A stretch of DNA of 64,000 nt from Sphingomonas bisphenolicum (GCF_024349785.1 NZ_AP018819.1:16313-80312), one strand, 5' to 3'. Shown: positions 26,801 through 33,439, numbered from the stretch's first letter. Numbers and translations: made by a program. The notes: generated from the sequence alone by a model not told the origin.

Positions 26801-27172
26801 TACCCCGACAAGCCGATTTTCATCATGGGCGAGGACGATCAGCGCGTCTTGGAGAAATTCGGCTACAATCCCGGCAAGGAGAAGGCGACCCAAGCGGCGC
26901 AGGCCGTGAACGGCGTTCCGGTCTTCCCGACCTTCGCCCCCGGCGAGCAGCAGGCCGACCCGGCACGCTTCACCGACTTCAACGACTTGCAGCAGAACAG
27001 CCGCTTGGGCCGTGAAGGCGCGGTGCGCCAGATCAGGGCGGCGATCGAGAACCCGCGTCAGCAGGAGCGGGAGGCTCCCCGGATCAAGCTGGACGACGAA
27101 CGCGAAAGGAAGCGTTCCGGGCCGGTTATCGGAGACGATCAACCGGCCCAGCGCCGCAGCGTTCGACGCTAG
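23813..27172 (+). CDS. traC: TraC DNA primase with ArdC-type N terminus
   Basis: A 1119-residue transfer primase, exported with the transferred strand in IncP systems. Domains in order: ArdC-like/DUF1738 ssDNA-binding domain (~1-130); zincin-like domain with HELGHWTGHPNRL (~205-220); two DUF5710-type repeats (YLAVPYREKDEAKALGAKWD and YLAVPYGERTLAKANGAKWD at ~620 and ~703); C-terminal DUF7146/Toprim primase region with the EGYATMATV motif (~960), equivalent to the EGYATA active site of IncP primases. The double DUF5710 insertion is notable. GGGAGGAGG lies just upstream. Confidence 0.93.
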   Translation: MAEGKIPFHQRVADKLIEQLKQGTAPWQKPWEATGSSGLPFNPTTGKRYRGVNVLNLMSEGRADNRWLTYKQAAAQGAQVRKGEKGSLVQYWQFEEERVVRDESGKPVLDAEGRQRKEKVELERPRAFYAVVFNAEQIDGLAPIVTTTHEWNPVERAEAILRASGAKITEEAGDRAYYRPSTDSITLPLRSQFPSADRFYATALHELGHWTGHPNRLDRDLAHPFGSEGYAREELRAEIASLITGQELQIGHDPEQHAAYVGSWIKVLEEDPLEIVRAASDAEKIHTYVLALEQKQVQQVEQAHDHTQYFVSNENTLCYQQPGMAMLGVLASNIDGRNPINGPFYASPLDQIRPATREDFDRFRVTLPPDFQQAQEYRQNDLDEGDRLAVADMAKTVQAYEEWQNGPHFEGNEEADLVISDDLNMELDERIKAAFARPGLAAALNASGFTVERLTDHSGDRWAAAAGAVAAIGDPIPEPQQHYSDRTLRALIDKHGWEPVDSGGPMHTVRRQFEGVGPIGTMITPNGERNLMAGYSADSERRRYIALSLGPNQITDFDGRDQNPEDVARLVNLKAEQYADERRERQGLAPLYAVNSPPLGIAATDQRDAAPEPSTRTYLAVPYREKDEAKALGAKWDKAEKSWYVPAGANVEPFQKWLSSAVEAPAGDLGQSLPGERAQRPTAPEQPQEGQTMQETPRQAREYLAVPYGERTLAKANGAKWDAARKSWYAPEGADPEKLARWKIDNQPRQKEAKSPEVEFADAMKSLGLEVPAGHPMMDGKTHRVPAQGDGKGEVAGFYVAFTDGHPAGYIKNNRSGLDMRWKSTGYTLSEEEKARLNAEAATKREERERERAATYDATAERVQQRAAQCRQIEQATPYMERKGIAPTIGALASASDTTIHLPAIDTSGKHWTTQYIQEDGTKRFAKESHKESCFHVVNGGVTPQAALAALDKAPRIMIGEGYATMATVSSVVDHATVAAFDSGNLPAVAAALRERYPDKPIFIMGEDDQRVLEKFGYNPGKEKATQAAQAVNGVPVFPTFAPGEQQADPARFTDFNDLQQNSRLGREGAVRQIRAAIENPRQQEREAPRIKLDDERERKRSGPVIGDDQPAQRRSVRR

Positions 27173-27173
27173 A

Positions 27174-27575
27174 TCAAGCGGAAACCAACTTCCTAGAATA
27201 GTCGAGGGAACGGAGCGCGGTTTTGAGATGGAAGGCGGTTATGTCGTCGTCCATCTCCACCGCGATAACGAGGCTTTCCCGTGCGAGGTCTATAGCGTGG
27301 AGGAGGCGGCGATATTGTTCATCGCTCAAGTCCGTGTCTCGCATTGTTCTCGCAGTTCGCGGGGCCTTCGCTTCATCCACGGTCAGGGTGACAGGCTCCC
27401 GATCGTCATGGCCTTCGGCCTCTAGCTCGCTAATGTAATGCAGCGAATGGAGCGCGTGTTTCAGTTGGAAGGCTGATAGATCGTCGCCCAGCTCCGCCGC
27501 GATAGCGAGGCTTTCGCGCGTGAGGGCTATAGCATGTTGGAGGCGGTGATATTGTTCGTCGTTCAAGTCCATCAT
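27174..27575 (-). CDS. small protein built of two tandem repeats
   Basis: A 133-residue protein, convergent with traC. Residues ~1-53 and ~79-131 are the same module: DLNDEQYHRLQHAIALTRES versus DLSDEQYRRLLHAIDLARES, each followed by an A-A/V-E-x-x-D-D helix and an F-x-L-K-x-A-L-x-S-L ending. All-helical, no membrane segment. I do not recognise the family. ATG 27573-27575 (or the next Met) is chosen because the upstream 11 codons overlap the divergent XRE gene region. Confidence 0.65.
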   Translation of the reverse strand: MMDLNDEQYHRLQHAIALTRESLAIAAELGDDLSAFQLKHALHSLHYISELEAEGHDDREPVTLTVDEAKAPRTARTMRDTDLSDEQYRRLLHAIDLARESLVIAVEMDDDITAFHLKTALRSLDYSRKLVSA

Positions 27576-27628
27576 CACCCGACTCCGAAGCAGGTTCCAG
27601 AATGGCAATATACCTACGTTTGGACGAT

Positions 27629-27847
27629 ATGGCGCACCCGTTGAGCAAATTATTCGGGAAGCGGTTGAGGGCGCGGAGGCAGGCCCTCAAAATGTCGCAA
27701 GCGATGCTGCATGAGCAAACCGGCGTCACGGCTTCCTACATTTCGTTTATCGAGAACGGGAAGGCCAATCCGACCTTGGATGTTATGGCGCAGCTCGCGG
27801 ACGCGATCGGGTGCCCTGTCTCGGAAATGTTGGCCGCTGAAGCATAG
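27629..27847 (+). CDS. XRE-family HTH regulator
   Basis: A 72-residue single-domain Cro/C1-type regulator: LFGKRLRARRQALKMSQAML then QTGVTASYISFIENGKANPT and LADAIGCPVSEML. Divergent from the repeat-protein gene. An in-frame ATG at 27602 is an alternative start. Three 20-bp palindromes begin at its stop codon, and similar ones lie at 28141 and 30489 upstream of the zeta-like gene; they are candidate binding sites for this protein. Confidence 0.85.
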   Translation: MAHPLSKLFGKRLRARRQALKMSQAMLHEQTGVTASYISFIENGKANPTLDVMAQLADAIGCPVSEMLAAEA

Positions 27848-27920
27848 TCGCCGCTGTCTATGTGCTGCAGCATAGCCGCCCGCGTCTATGTCGCCGGTGG
27901 CATAGACGTTCCCGTCTATG
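27843..27920. promoter_or_regulatory. three tandem 20-bp palindromes CATAGnCG...CGtCTATG
   Basis: Units at 27843-27862, 27871-27890 and 27901-27920 share CATAGNCG...SNGTCTATG, spaced 28 and 30 bp start to start (about three helical turns). This is what co-operative repressor sites look like. They fall between the XRE gene and the small membrane-protein gene at 27995. Confidence 0.65.
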
Positions 27921-27994
27921 ATGCGGGCCGGTGAAGCCTCCTTGCTGGCTTAGGAGGTTGCAGCATCGAGCCGGAGCCGTAATCATCCGGTGCC

Positions 27995-28144
27995 ATGAAG
28001 GAATGGCCCGATCCGAACGACGATACCGGCAGCGACTTGCTTATCCACATCGAGTTTTGGGGATTGCTGGCGCTTACCGGGCTTGCCTTCCTCGCGGGCG
28101 TTGGGCCGCCGATCGTCCGCTTTGTCCGTTCAGTCATCGGATAG
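27995..28144 (+). CDS. 49-residue single-span membrane protein
   Basis: A short frame starting MKEWPDPNDDTGSDLL with one hydrophobic segment (~16-38, FWGLLALTGLAFLAGVG) and a basic C-terminal tail, predicted N-out/C-in or a small inner-membrane peptide. It lies just downstream of the three palindromes, so may be controlled through them. The ribosome-binding site is weak. Function unknown. Confidence 0.5.
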   Translation: MKEWPDPNDDTGSDLLIHIEFWGLLALTGLAFLAGVGPPIVRFVRSVIG

Positions 28145-28158
28145 GCGCGCACGCCTAT
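28141..28158. promoter_or_regulatory. fourth, divergent palindrome ATAGGCG-CGCA-CGCCTAT
   Basis: Perfect 7-bp arms resembling the CATAGACG family but with GG in place of GA. It sits at the meeting point of the two small membrane-protein genes and could be a related site or a short bidirectional hairpin. Confidence 0.4.
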
Positions 28159-28319
28159 GATGCTGTCCCGTGGCGGGGAACAATGTAGGCCCATATGCCG
28201 CCTTGGCTCGCCCACTCTGGATGCGAATAATTATAGGCCATCATGGCGAGCGTGAACAGCAGCAGCAGAAGCGCCGACAAATCGCCGCGCGAAAAGGGCC
28301 TGTTGTTATCGCCGTTCAT
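28155..28319 (-). CDS. 54-residue single-span membrane protein
   Basis: MNGDNNRPFSRGDLSALLLL then LFTLAMMAYNYSHPEW: one membrane segment (~15-33). Convergent with the 27995 gene. The frame is open for 26 codons upstream, but the internal ATG has AGAGG nearby and gives the more typical small membrane protein. Function unknown. Confidence 0.45.
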   Translation of the reverse strand: MNGDNNRPFSRGDLSALLLLLFTLAMMAYNYSHPEWASQGGIWAYIVPRHGTAS

Positions 28320-28402
28320 CGCCTCTTTTGACACAGGAGCGGTAATCGGACCCTTGCCCGCCTTGGTTAAATGTTGGTGGACGAGCTGGGGGCGCAAAAA
28401 GA

Positions 28403-28432
28403 TGGACCCGACAGCTAATGCAGCCGGGTCCA
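28403..28432 (-). terminator. terminator of the DNA methylase gene
   Basis: TGGACCCG/CGGGTCCA arms (28403-28410, 28425-28432) followed on the minus strand by CATCTTTTTG. It lies about 105 bp after the methylase stop in the direction of transcription. Confidence 0.65.
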
Positions 28433-28536
28433 GTGAAAGAACCTAAATGATCGAGAAAGGTTCTTCGGGTCGCAGGGCTGATCTAGGATGCTTTGGTTAA
28501 TCATTTCACAACGGCAACGAGTGCGGTGCTGGCCTG

Positions 28537-29241
28537 CTATGAGTCCACTTCCAGCAGCGCGGCGAGGATCGCAATTCGCTCGCCCGCAGGCAGCTCGCTA
28601 AACATGCGTTTCCAACGTGCCGCCTTGCGCTTGATCCTCTGGCGATCGGTGAAATCCACCCCGGCATGGGTGGCCCAATGCGCCGCATCGGGCGCATAGT
28701 TCATCCATAGACATTCGGTGCGCGGCCCGCCTCGCGTCATGGCCTGATAGGACAGGACGCGCCAGCGCGGCGCGGGCAGCAGCTCGCTATACAGGGACGA
28801 GGGATAGCCTGAAATCATCACCGAGGCGGGCAGCGCATCGAGGACGGCCAGCAGTTCCCTATGGTCCGCTTCCGTATAGTCATAGCGGTAGCGCGTGCCC
28901 GGATGGGAGCGCGTGGCGAGGACATAGGGCGGATCAGCATAGATCAGCACGCGCCCAGCGGCCGAAAAGTCGAAATCGCGCAGGAAGGCGAGGCAATCGA
29001 CGTTGTAGGTTTCGACGGCCGCGCCATCGAACGCGCTCGATTCCTCTGCCGCGATCGAGCCGAAGCACTCAAAGGTAGCCGGATCAATTTCGAGGCCGAT
29101 CGAGCGGGCAGCGGGAGGCTTGCGCCGGAGGACGATGCCGGAGCCTAGATGCGTCTCAATGTAGGTATCGTGCGGCGGCATATTGGCAATCACAGCCTGA
29201 TATGCGCCCGAAACCTGTTTCGAGCCGAGATAGCCGGTCAT
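28537..29241 (-). CDS. D12-class DNA adenine methylase (Dam-like)
   Basis: A 234-residue adenine-N6 methyltransferase of the D12/Dam class. SAM-binding motif I region is ETHLGSGIVL (29-38) and the catalytic DPPY is at 103-106. The N-terminal GYLGSKQVSGAYQAVIANM resembles the GGK motif region. No restriction endonuclease gene is nearby, so it is an orphan plasmid methylase, possibly protecting the plasmid from host restriction during establishment, like KlcA. Start chosen at MTGYLGSK (29241); the upstream open frame is G+C-rich and lacks homology. Confidence 0.85.
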   Translation of the reverse strand: MTGYLGSKQVSGAYQAVIANMPPHDTYIETHLGSGIVLRRKPPAARSIGLEIDPATFECFGSIAAEESSAFDGAAVETYNVDCLAFLRDFDFSAAGRVLIYADPPYVLATRSHPGTRYRYDYTEADHRELLAVLDALPASVMISGYPSSLYSELLPAPRWRVLSYQAMTRGGPRTECLWMNYAPDAAHWATHAGVDFTDRQRIKRKAARWKRMFSELPAGERIAILAALLEVDS

Positions 29242-29388
29242 GGCACCTACTGGAAAAGAAGGAGCAGGCGGGGAAGCGTCCCCCTGCGATCGGGCCGCCC
29301 AGCGTCCCGCTCGACCCCCACAGCAAGGGGCCAGCCCCTCGCAACGCTCCCCGGCTAACACCAAACGGAAGGTTCGGGCTGGGGGCGT

Positions 29389-30465
29389 TCATCTGGAACG
29401 CCGGGGCGACGGCGGCTTAGGCAGGCCGTGGCCGATTTCGTTGGATTTGGTTTTGCCGTCGCCTTCGCTCTGGCCTGTCTTGAGGGCGTCGGAGAGTCCG
29501 GCGAGCGAGCTTCCCCGCGCCGCGTTCAGGAGAGACGTTCGGCCACTTTCCGGCGTAGCTTTTCGTCCGTCGCCATGTGCGAGGCTCCCACCAACATCAG
29601 GGCTTCCAACCGCGTAAAGTTGCCCGTGGGGAGACTGTCCTTTGAATTGGAGGGCGCAATCGGCGCTGACGCGGCCGAGCTGGTTGAGCCGGTCGAACTC
29701 TCTTTCAAGTCTTTCTTGGACAGGTCCATTTTCCAATTCCTTCCGCCAGATATTTACACCGTCCATGCCTTCTAGGCGATGAACATTCGCACGATCGCGC
29801 ACGTCATGGACCGCAACCGAAATCTGATCGCCAAAGCGACCTAGAAGGGCCTCTAGGCCGTCAGGCGTGCCCTCCTGAATACGCACCATCACGGCCGCGC
29901 TCGCACCCCGGCCCAGCTCCTCAAAGCGTTGGAATGTGTGCGCAAGCGCCTCCTCTGGCCGAGGCAGAACCGCTATTACCCCGACCCTGCATCCGGCGCT
30001 CAATGCCTGTTCGACCTTGGCTATGCTTGCTTGCGGATCGACAAGCTGGCCCTCAAAGATCGCGCGCACGTCACGGCCGAGCCGGTTTCCTTCATGCAGC
30101 GCCGCATACTGGATTTCAGAGGTTTTCCCGGCTCCCGGCATCCCGGTTACGAACAGCACCAGGTTGCGGGCTGGATCGGAGCTATCGGCCACTACACGGC
30201 GGTATTGTTCGGCCGCCAGAACGGCCGCGGCATTGTGGACGGGCGCGTTGTATCGGCCGCGGGCCTCCCTTGAGGCGGTATATTCGGGAAGCAGCTCTTT
30301 CATGGCGTCCGCACAGACGTAGCGCCCCCCGAACGTGCCGGGTCGGGCCGCATAGTCCGTCAGGAACCGTTCGGGCGCAGCTTGCACGGCATCGACCACG
30401 CGCCGTTGCACGTCCGCGCGATCGGCGTCCGCGAACTCCAATACCCTGATAGGTTCCAATGCCAT
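29389..30465 (-). CDS. zeta-toxin-like P-loop protein
   Basis: A 358-residue protein. Residues ~25-95 form a helical lead-in; the P-loop GMPGAGKTS is at 108-116, in the setting LVLFVTGMPGAGKTSEIQYA typical of zeta/PezT kinases and related plasmid AAA proteins. DPQASIAKVEQAL and RPEEALAHTFQRF follow. The C-terminal ~80 residues are low complexity and contain a second coding frame (next entry). No epsilon-like antitoxin gene is adjacent. A 20-bp palindrome lies 24 bp upstream of the start. It may be a toxin or a plasmid-establishment kinase. Confidence 0.7.
   Translation of the reverse strand: MALEPIRVLEFADADRADVQRRVVDAVQAAPERFLTDYAARPGTFGGRYVCADAMKELLPEYTASREARGRYNAPVHNAAAVLAAEQYRRVVADSSDPARNLVLFVTGMPGAGKTSEIQYAALHEGNRLGRDVRAIFEGQLVDPQASIAKVEQALSAGCRVGVIAVLPRPEEALAHTFQRFEELGRGASAAVMVRIQEGTPDGLEALLGRFGDQISVAVHDVRDRANVHRLEGMDGVNIWRKELENGPVQERLEREFDRLNQLGRVSADCALQFKGQSPHGQLYAVGSPDVGGSLAHGDGRKATPESGRTSLLNAARGSSLAGLSDALKTGQSEGDGKTKSNEIGHGLPKPPSPRRSR
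29526..29729 (-). CDS. candidate 67-residue gene nested in the zeta-like gene
   Basis: A second frame on the same strand encodes MDLSKKDLKESSTG... ending in RLEALMLVGASHMATDEKLR RKVAERLS. AAGGA lies 8 nt before its ATG. Over these 67 codons G/C-ending codons number 50 in this frame but only 36 in the host frame, whereas the host gene before and after this interval uses mostly G/C endings. That points to selection on the nested frame. The C-terminal part is a plausible helix pair. It might be an antitoxin to its host gene, by analogy only. Confidence 0.5.
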   Translation of the reverse strand: MDLSKKDLKESSTGSTSSAASAPIAPSNSKDSLPTGNFTRLEALMLVGASHMATDEKLRRKVAERLS

Positions 30466-30488
30466 CCCGCTTCCTCTGTCAGATCCGG

Positions 30489-30508
30489 CATAGACGCAGG
30501 CGTCTATG
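30489..30508. promoter_or_regulatory. palindrome CATAGACG...CGTCTATG upstream of the zeta-like gene
   Basis: The best example of the family: CATAGACGC-AG-GCGTCTATG, 24 bp upstream of the zeta-like start codon, a usual operator position. Together with the 27843-27920 cluster it suggests one regulator for this block. Confidence 0.65.
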
Positions 30509-30552
30509 AGAACCAGAACTATTTGTTGGGGCGTGGTCTAGCACGAATATAA

Positions 30553-30579
30553 GAAAGCCCGACACAGGGCCGGGCTTTC
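30553..30579. terminator. bidirectional hairpin
   Basis: GAAAGCCCG (30553-30561) and CGGGCTTTC (30571-30579): 9-bp stem with a 9-nt loop between divergently arranged genes. It separates the zeta-like promoter from the rightward small gene. Confidence 0.55.
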
Positions 30580-30582
30580 GCA

Positions 30583-30619
30583 CTTTCGGACACAACGGGG
30601 GTTGTGCGCGACCCGAAAG
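30583..30619. other. second stem-loop next to the terminator
   Basis: CTTTCGG/CCGAAAG (30583-30589, 30613-30619) with an inner ACACAAC/GTTGTGC pairing. The tail of the first hairpin and this one share CTTTCG, so the two could be alternative structures of one transcript. The remaining DNA to 30766 shows nothing else. Confidence 0.4.
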
Positions 30620-30766
30620 CAGAGTTGTTGCAGAACCGTATCGGGCAGGCACGGCGCTGGCAGGGCGAAGGAGCCGCGCCAGCGCGATATGCTCAATCTA
30701 TCGTCGGCAGGCTGTTAATCATGGTGTGCAACGGAACCTTACCATTAATCGTGCAGCGCGAGATTC

Positions 30767-30973
30767 ATGGATAGCGATCCCGGAGAAGCGCGAAGGCTGC
30801 ACGCGGTTGAGAACCGCGCAATGGCGCGCCGCATTGAGGCGGAGCGTTGGAAAGCTCTATGGGATGAGGCGCACCCCGCAGCGACGGAGGCCCCGGCCCC
30901 GGACCATGCAGCTCCCGACAAACCGAGCCGCTTGCGCTCGATATTAACGCTATTCCGAAGGGATAGCCTCTAG
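30767..30973 (+). CDS. small basic/amphipathic protein of unknown function
   Basis: A 68-residue frame: MDSDPGEARRLHAVENRAMA then RRIEAERWKALWDEAHP, ending in LRSILTLFRRDSL. One amphipathic helix, an acidic Pro/Ala-rich linker and a basic tail. Coding-like composition; GCGAGA shortly upstream. It converges on the next gene with a 4-bp overlap. Confidence 0.5.
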   Translation: MDSDPGEARRLHAVENRAMARRIEAERWKALWDEAHPAATEAPAPDHAAPDKPSRLRSILTLFRRDSL

Positions 30974-31206
30974 TCTCGCTTATGACGCTGTTCAGGCTGG
31001 CCTAGAATGTGATCGTTGATGGTCGCAACGGCAAGCGGGATCAGGTTGAATAGCTGGTAGGCGAAGATCGCGCCGACAAAGAACACCAGAAGCGGGTGCG
31101 CCTCAATCAGATCATAGTTGGCCCGCACGAACACTGTCCCCGCTGCGAAAGCGAGGACATAGAGGATCATCGTCAAAGCCCCGTCGAATAGGCTGCGCAT
31201 CGTCAT
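30970..31206 (-). CDS. small two-span membrane protein
   Basis: A 78-residue protein with two hydrophobic segments (~9-27 LTMILYVLAFAAGTVFV and ~39-62 LLVFFVGAIFAYQLFNLIPL). A cytoplasmic charged tail follows (EQRHKRD). It lies 18 bp downstream of the SprT-like gene on the same strand and is likely co-transcribed. Unknown function; the Met two codons in is an alternative start. Confidence 0.65.
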   Translation of the reverse strand: MTMRSLFDGALTMILYVLAFAAGTVFVRANYDLIEAHPLLVFFVGAIFAYQLFNLIPLAVATINDHILGQPEQRHKRD

Positions 31207-31224
31207 GGGCCGATCCTAGCCCCT

Positions 31225-31929
31225 TTATTCGACAGGGGCGAGGGGCGCGCTGGCGCAATCGTCGCCACCGCACAGGAGCCGCAGCGCGGGCTTGCCCCAT
31301 GCCTGCACGCCGCATGTAGGGCAGCGATATTTGATCCGGTTCGATCGGTTCCCCGTGGCGGGCTGAAGCACGTCCGCCAGATGGCCGCCGGCAGCGCCGG
31401 CGCCGGCGCCGGCGTCGATCGCCGGCGTCGGCATGATCGCCGGGAACCGATCGAGCCACGAAATGCGGAAATTCTGCGTCAACAGGGCATCCGTGGCGAG
31501 CATGAAGGGGCCGCCCGGAATGGCATAGTCGGCCATTTTCTGCCCTGTCCTAGCGCCTCCGGGCTGGCCCGTGCTGGACGGCATGAGGCCGATAGCTTCC
31601 ATTTTGTCGGCCCATTCCCGGTTGTGATAGCCGGAGCGCGACGGGTTGCCGAAATGGAACTGCCATGCGTGGACCATTTCATGCACTACAGTTTGGAGGA
31701 CTTCGAGCAGGGGGACCACGGCGAAATATGCCGGGTTGATGGCGATTTCATCGGTCTTGCTCTTGTCGTGATGATGCACGAACCGTTCCGATGAGAAATA
31801 GCCGTAGCTCCGCTTTTCCCTCTGCATCGTAATCAGACAGGAGGGCAGCTCGCCCGCGAACAGCTCCCGGTTGTAATGGTCGAACGCCAGTTGCAATTCA
31901 GCATAGGCTTGCGCGGTCGGGTTGGTCAT
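31225..31929 (-). CDS. SprT-like zinc metalloprotease-domain protein
   Basis: A 234-residue protein. The SprT-like domain has AFDHYNRELFAGELPSCLIT near residue 15 and the zinc motif HEMVHAWQ (~84-91). A C-terminal zinc-ribbon (CPTCGVQAWGKPALRLLCGG, then DDC) follows a Gly/Ala run encoded by a GCCGGC microsatellite near 31386-31410. SprT/Spartan proteins act on DNA-protein crosslinks; plasmid versions are common in leading regions. It overlaps the next upstream gene by 4 bp. Confidence 0.82.
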   Translation of the reverse strand: MTNPTAQAYAELQLAFDHYNRELFAGELPSCLITMQREKRSYGYFSSERFVHHHDKSKTDEIAINPAYFAVVPLLEVLQTVVHEMVHAWQFHFGNPSRSGYHNREWADKMEAIGLMPSSTGQPGGARTGQKMADYAIPGGPFMLATDALLTQNFRISWLDRFPAIMPTPAIDAGAGAGAAGGHLADVLQPATGNRSNRIKYRCPTCGVQAWGKPALRLLCGGDDCASAPLAPVE

Positions 31930-32111
31930 GCGCCCAGCGCCTTCGCTTCGGCCGCGCAGCGATCCTTATGGGAATACCATTCACCCAGCGCGCTACCGCG
32001 ACCACCCTTCCCGAACCACGTCCCGGAGCGCCAACCGCACTCGCAGCTTACCGAAACACCAAAGCTATAGCCTGCCAGCTTGTGCCCCTTGAGGGGCTTT
32101 TCCTTCGCCAT
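31926..32111 (-). CDS. small protein with CxC...HxxxC motif
   Basis: A 61-residue basic protein (SVSCECGWRSGTWFGKGGRG, then WYSHKDRCAAEAKALG) with Cys/Cys/His/Cys that could bind zinc. Its stop overlaps the SprT-like start and it follows the 57-residue gene after 2 bp, so the leftward run 32287 to 30970 is one operon. Confidence 0.65.
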   Translation of the reverse strand: MAKEKPLKGHKLAGYSFGVSVSCECGWRSGTWFGKGGRGSALGEWYSHKDRCAAEAKALGA

Positions 32112-32113
32112 AA

Positions 32114-32287
32114 TCAGACCCCCCTTTCATTGCGGCGTCGTTCAACGTAGCCATCGGCCTTGCCGTCCTCGTAAGGCTCCCAAAGGTCGGGGTTGGTCGG
32201 TTCGCAGCCCTGATAGCGGGGATCATCGGGCCAGCGGCCACAGTTCCACCCGGCGTTATAGGCGCGCTGCTGATCCTCATGGGTCAT
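32114..32287 (-). CDS. 57-residue protein of unknown function
   Basis: Short gene MTHEDQQRAYNAGWNCGRWP then DDPRYQGCEPTNPDLWEPYE, ending DGYVERRRNERGV. Rich in W, Y and charged residues, like many small plasmid proteins. Its ATG overlaps the stop of the truncated gene upstream (ATGA), a sign of translational coupling. Function unknown. Confidence 0.6.
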   Translation of the reverse strand: MTHEDQQRAYNAGWNCGRWPDDPRYQGCEPTNPDLWEPYEDGKADGYVERRRNERGV

Positions 32288-32325
32288 TGGCTGGCTCCCT
32301 GTTCAGCGAGGCGGGCCATGACGCG
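32284..32325 (-). pseudogene. 3' tail of a gene cut by IS6100
   Basis: Thirteen codons (ending VMARLAEQGASQ-stop) run out of the IS6100 edge and overlap the next start codon. They are the remains of the first gene of this operon, removed when IS6100 arrived or recombined. Too short to identify. Confidence 0.6.
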
Positions 32326-33205
32326 GGCTCTGTTGCAAAGATTGGCGGCAGTCAGAGGTAGGCTGTCGCTCTGCGCCGATCAGGCGGCTGCTGCGAAATG
32401 GTGGTTGAGCATGCCCATGGCCTCCGTCAGCGCCGAGGGCCCAATGCCAAAAGCTCTCTCCACAAGGCGCACCTCGCCCCTGATGCCGGGCTGCAGGCAC
32501 CAGGGGCGAGCCTGTCCTTTGCGCAGGGCTCGCATGACTTCGAATCCCTTGATCGTGGCATAGGCCGTGGGGATCGATTTGAAACCGCGCACCGGCTTGA
32601 TCAGTATCTTGAGCTTTCCGTGATCGGCCTCGATCACGTTATTGAGATACTTCACCTGCCGGTGGGCCGTCTCCCGGTCCAGCTTTCCTTCGCGCTTCAA
32701 TTCGGTGATCGCTGCACCATAGCTCGGCGCTTTGTCGGTATTGAGCGTGGCAGGCTTTTCCCAGTGCTTCAGGCCTCGCAGGGCCTTGCCCAGGAACCGC
32801 TTCGCTGCCTTGGCGCTGCGGGTCGGCGACAGGTAGAAATCGATCGTGTCGCCCCGCTTGTCGACTGCCCGGTACAGGTAGGTCCACTTGCCCCGCACCT
32901 TGACGTAGGTTTCATCCAGGCGCCAGCTCGGATCAAAGCCACGCCGCCAGAACCAGCGCAGCCGCTTCTCCATCTCCGGGGCGTAGCACTGGACCCAGCG
33001 ATAGATCGTCGTATGGTCGACCGAAATGCCGCGTTCCGCCAGCATTTCCTCAAGGTCGCGATAGCTGATCGGATAGCGACAATACCAGCGCACCGCCCAC
33101 AGGATCACATCACCCTGGAAATGGCGCCACTTGAAATCCGTCATCGTTCCGTCCGTCCAATCTCCGCCAAGCATGCTCAAGCTTCACGATTTTTGCAACA
33201 GAGCC
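32326..33205 (-). mobile_element. IS6100, complete (880 bp)
   Basis: Identical to 2178-3057 and in the same orientation, exactly 30,148 bp away. It truncates the small-gene operon on its left. Flanking octamers ATGACGCG and GTGCAAAC do not match each other or the flanks of the other copies. Confidence 0.98.
32380..33144 (-). CDS. tnpA: IS6100 transposase
   Basis: 254-residue IS6-family transposase, identical in sequence to the product of the copy at 2232-2996. Confidence 0.97.
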   Translation of the reverse strand: MTDFKWRHFQGDVILWAVRWYCRYPISYRDLEEMLAERGISVDHTTIYRWVQCYAPEMEKRLRWFWRRGFDPSWRLDETYVKVRGKWTYLYRAVDKRGDTIDFYLSPTRSAKAAKRFLGKALRGLKHWEKPATLNTDKAPSYGAAITELKREGKLDRETAHRQVKYLNNVIEADHGKLKILIKPVRGFKSIPTAYATIKGFEVMRALRKGQARPWCLQPGIRGEVRLVERAFGIGPSALTEAMGMLNHHFAAAA

Positions 33206-33409
33206 GTGCAAACAGCCATTTTCTGTAATCGTTTACTAATTATGATTTCAACGTTTTTTCAATGATATAAAAAGCAATGCAAATGTTAATCATCTAAAAT
33301 TTCTGAAAACGTTGTGATCCTAATTCGCTAGCCGACGGTCACCCCTGCGCCGCCCCTCTGACAGCATCACGAAGCCTCCCAACAAGCGACTCGCGCATCC
33401 CGAACAACA

Positions 33410-33439
33410 AACGGCCCGGTCCACCAGAACCGGGCCGTT
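33410..33439 (-). terminator. terminator of the TonB-dependent receptor gene
   Basis: AACGGCCCGGT (33410-33420) and ACCGGGCCGTT (33429-33439) pair perfectly; on the minus strand TTTGTTGTT follows. It lies 30 bp after the receptor stop. The 200 bp between it and IS6100 are A+T-rich and hold no gene. Confidence 0.88.

Noticed and set aside
27843..27920. Three evenly spaced ~20-bp repeats as a CRISPR array
   Set aside because: Units are imperfect palindromes with 8-10-bp gaps, no spacers of proper length and no cas genes; operator sites fit better.
31386..31412. GCCGGC microsatellite as a regulatory repeat
   Set aside because: It is in frame within the SprT-like gene and simply codes a Gly/Ala linker.
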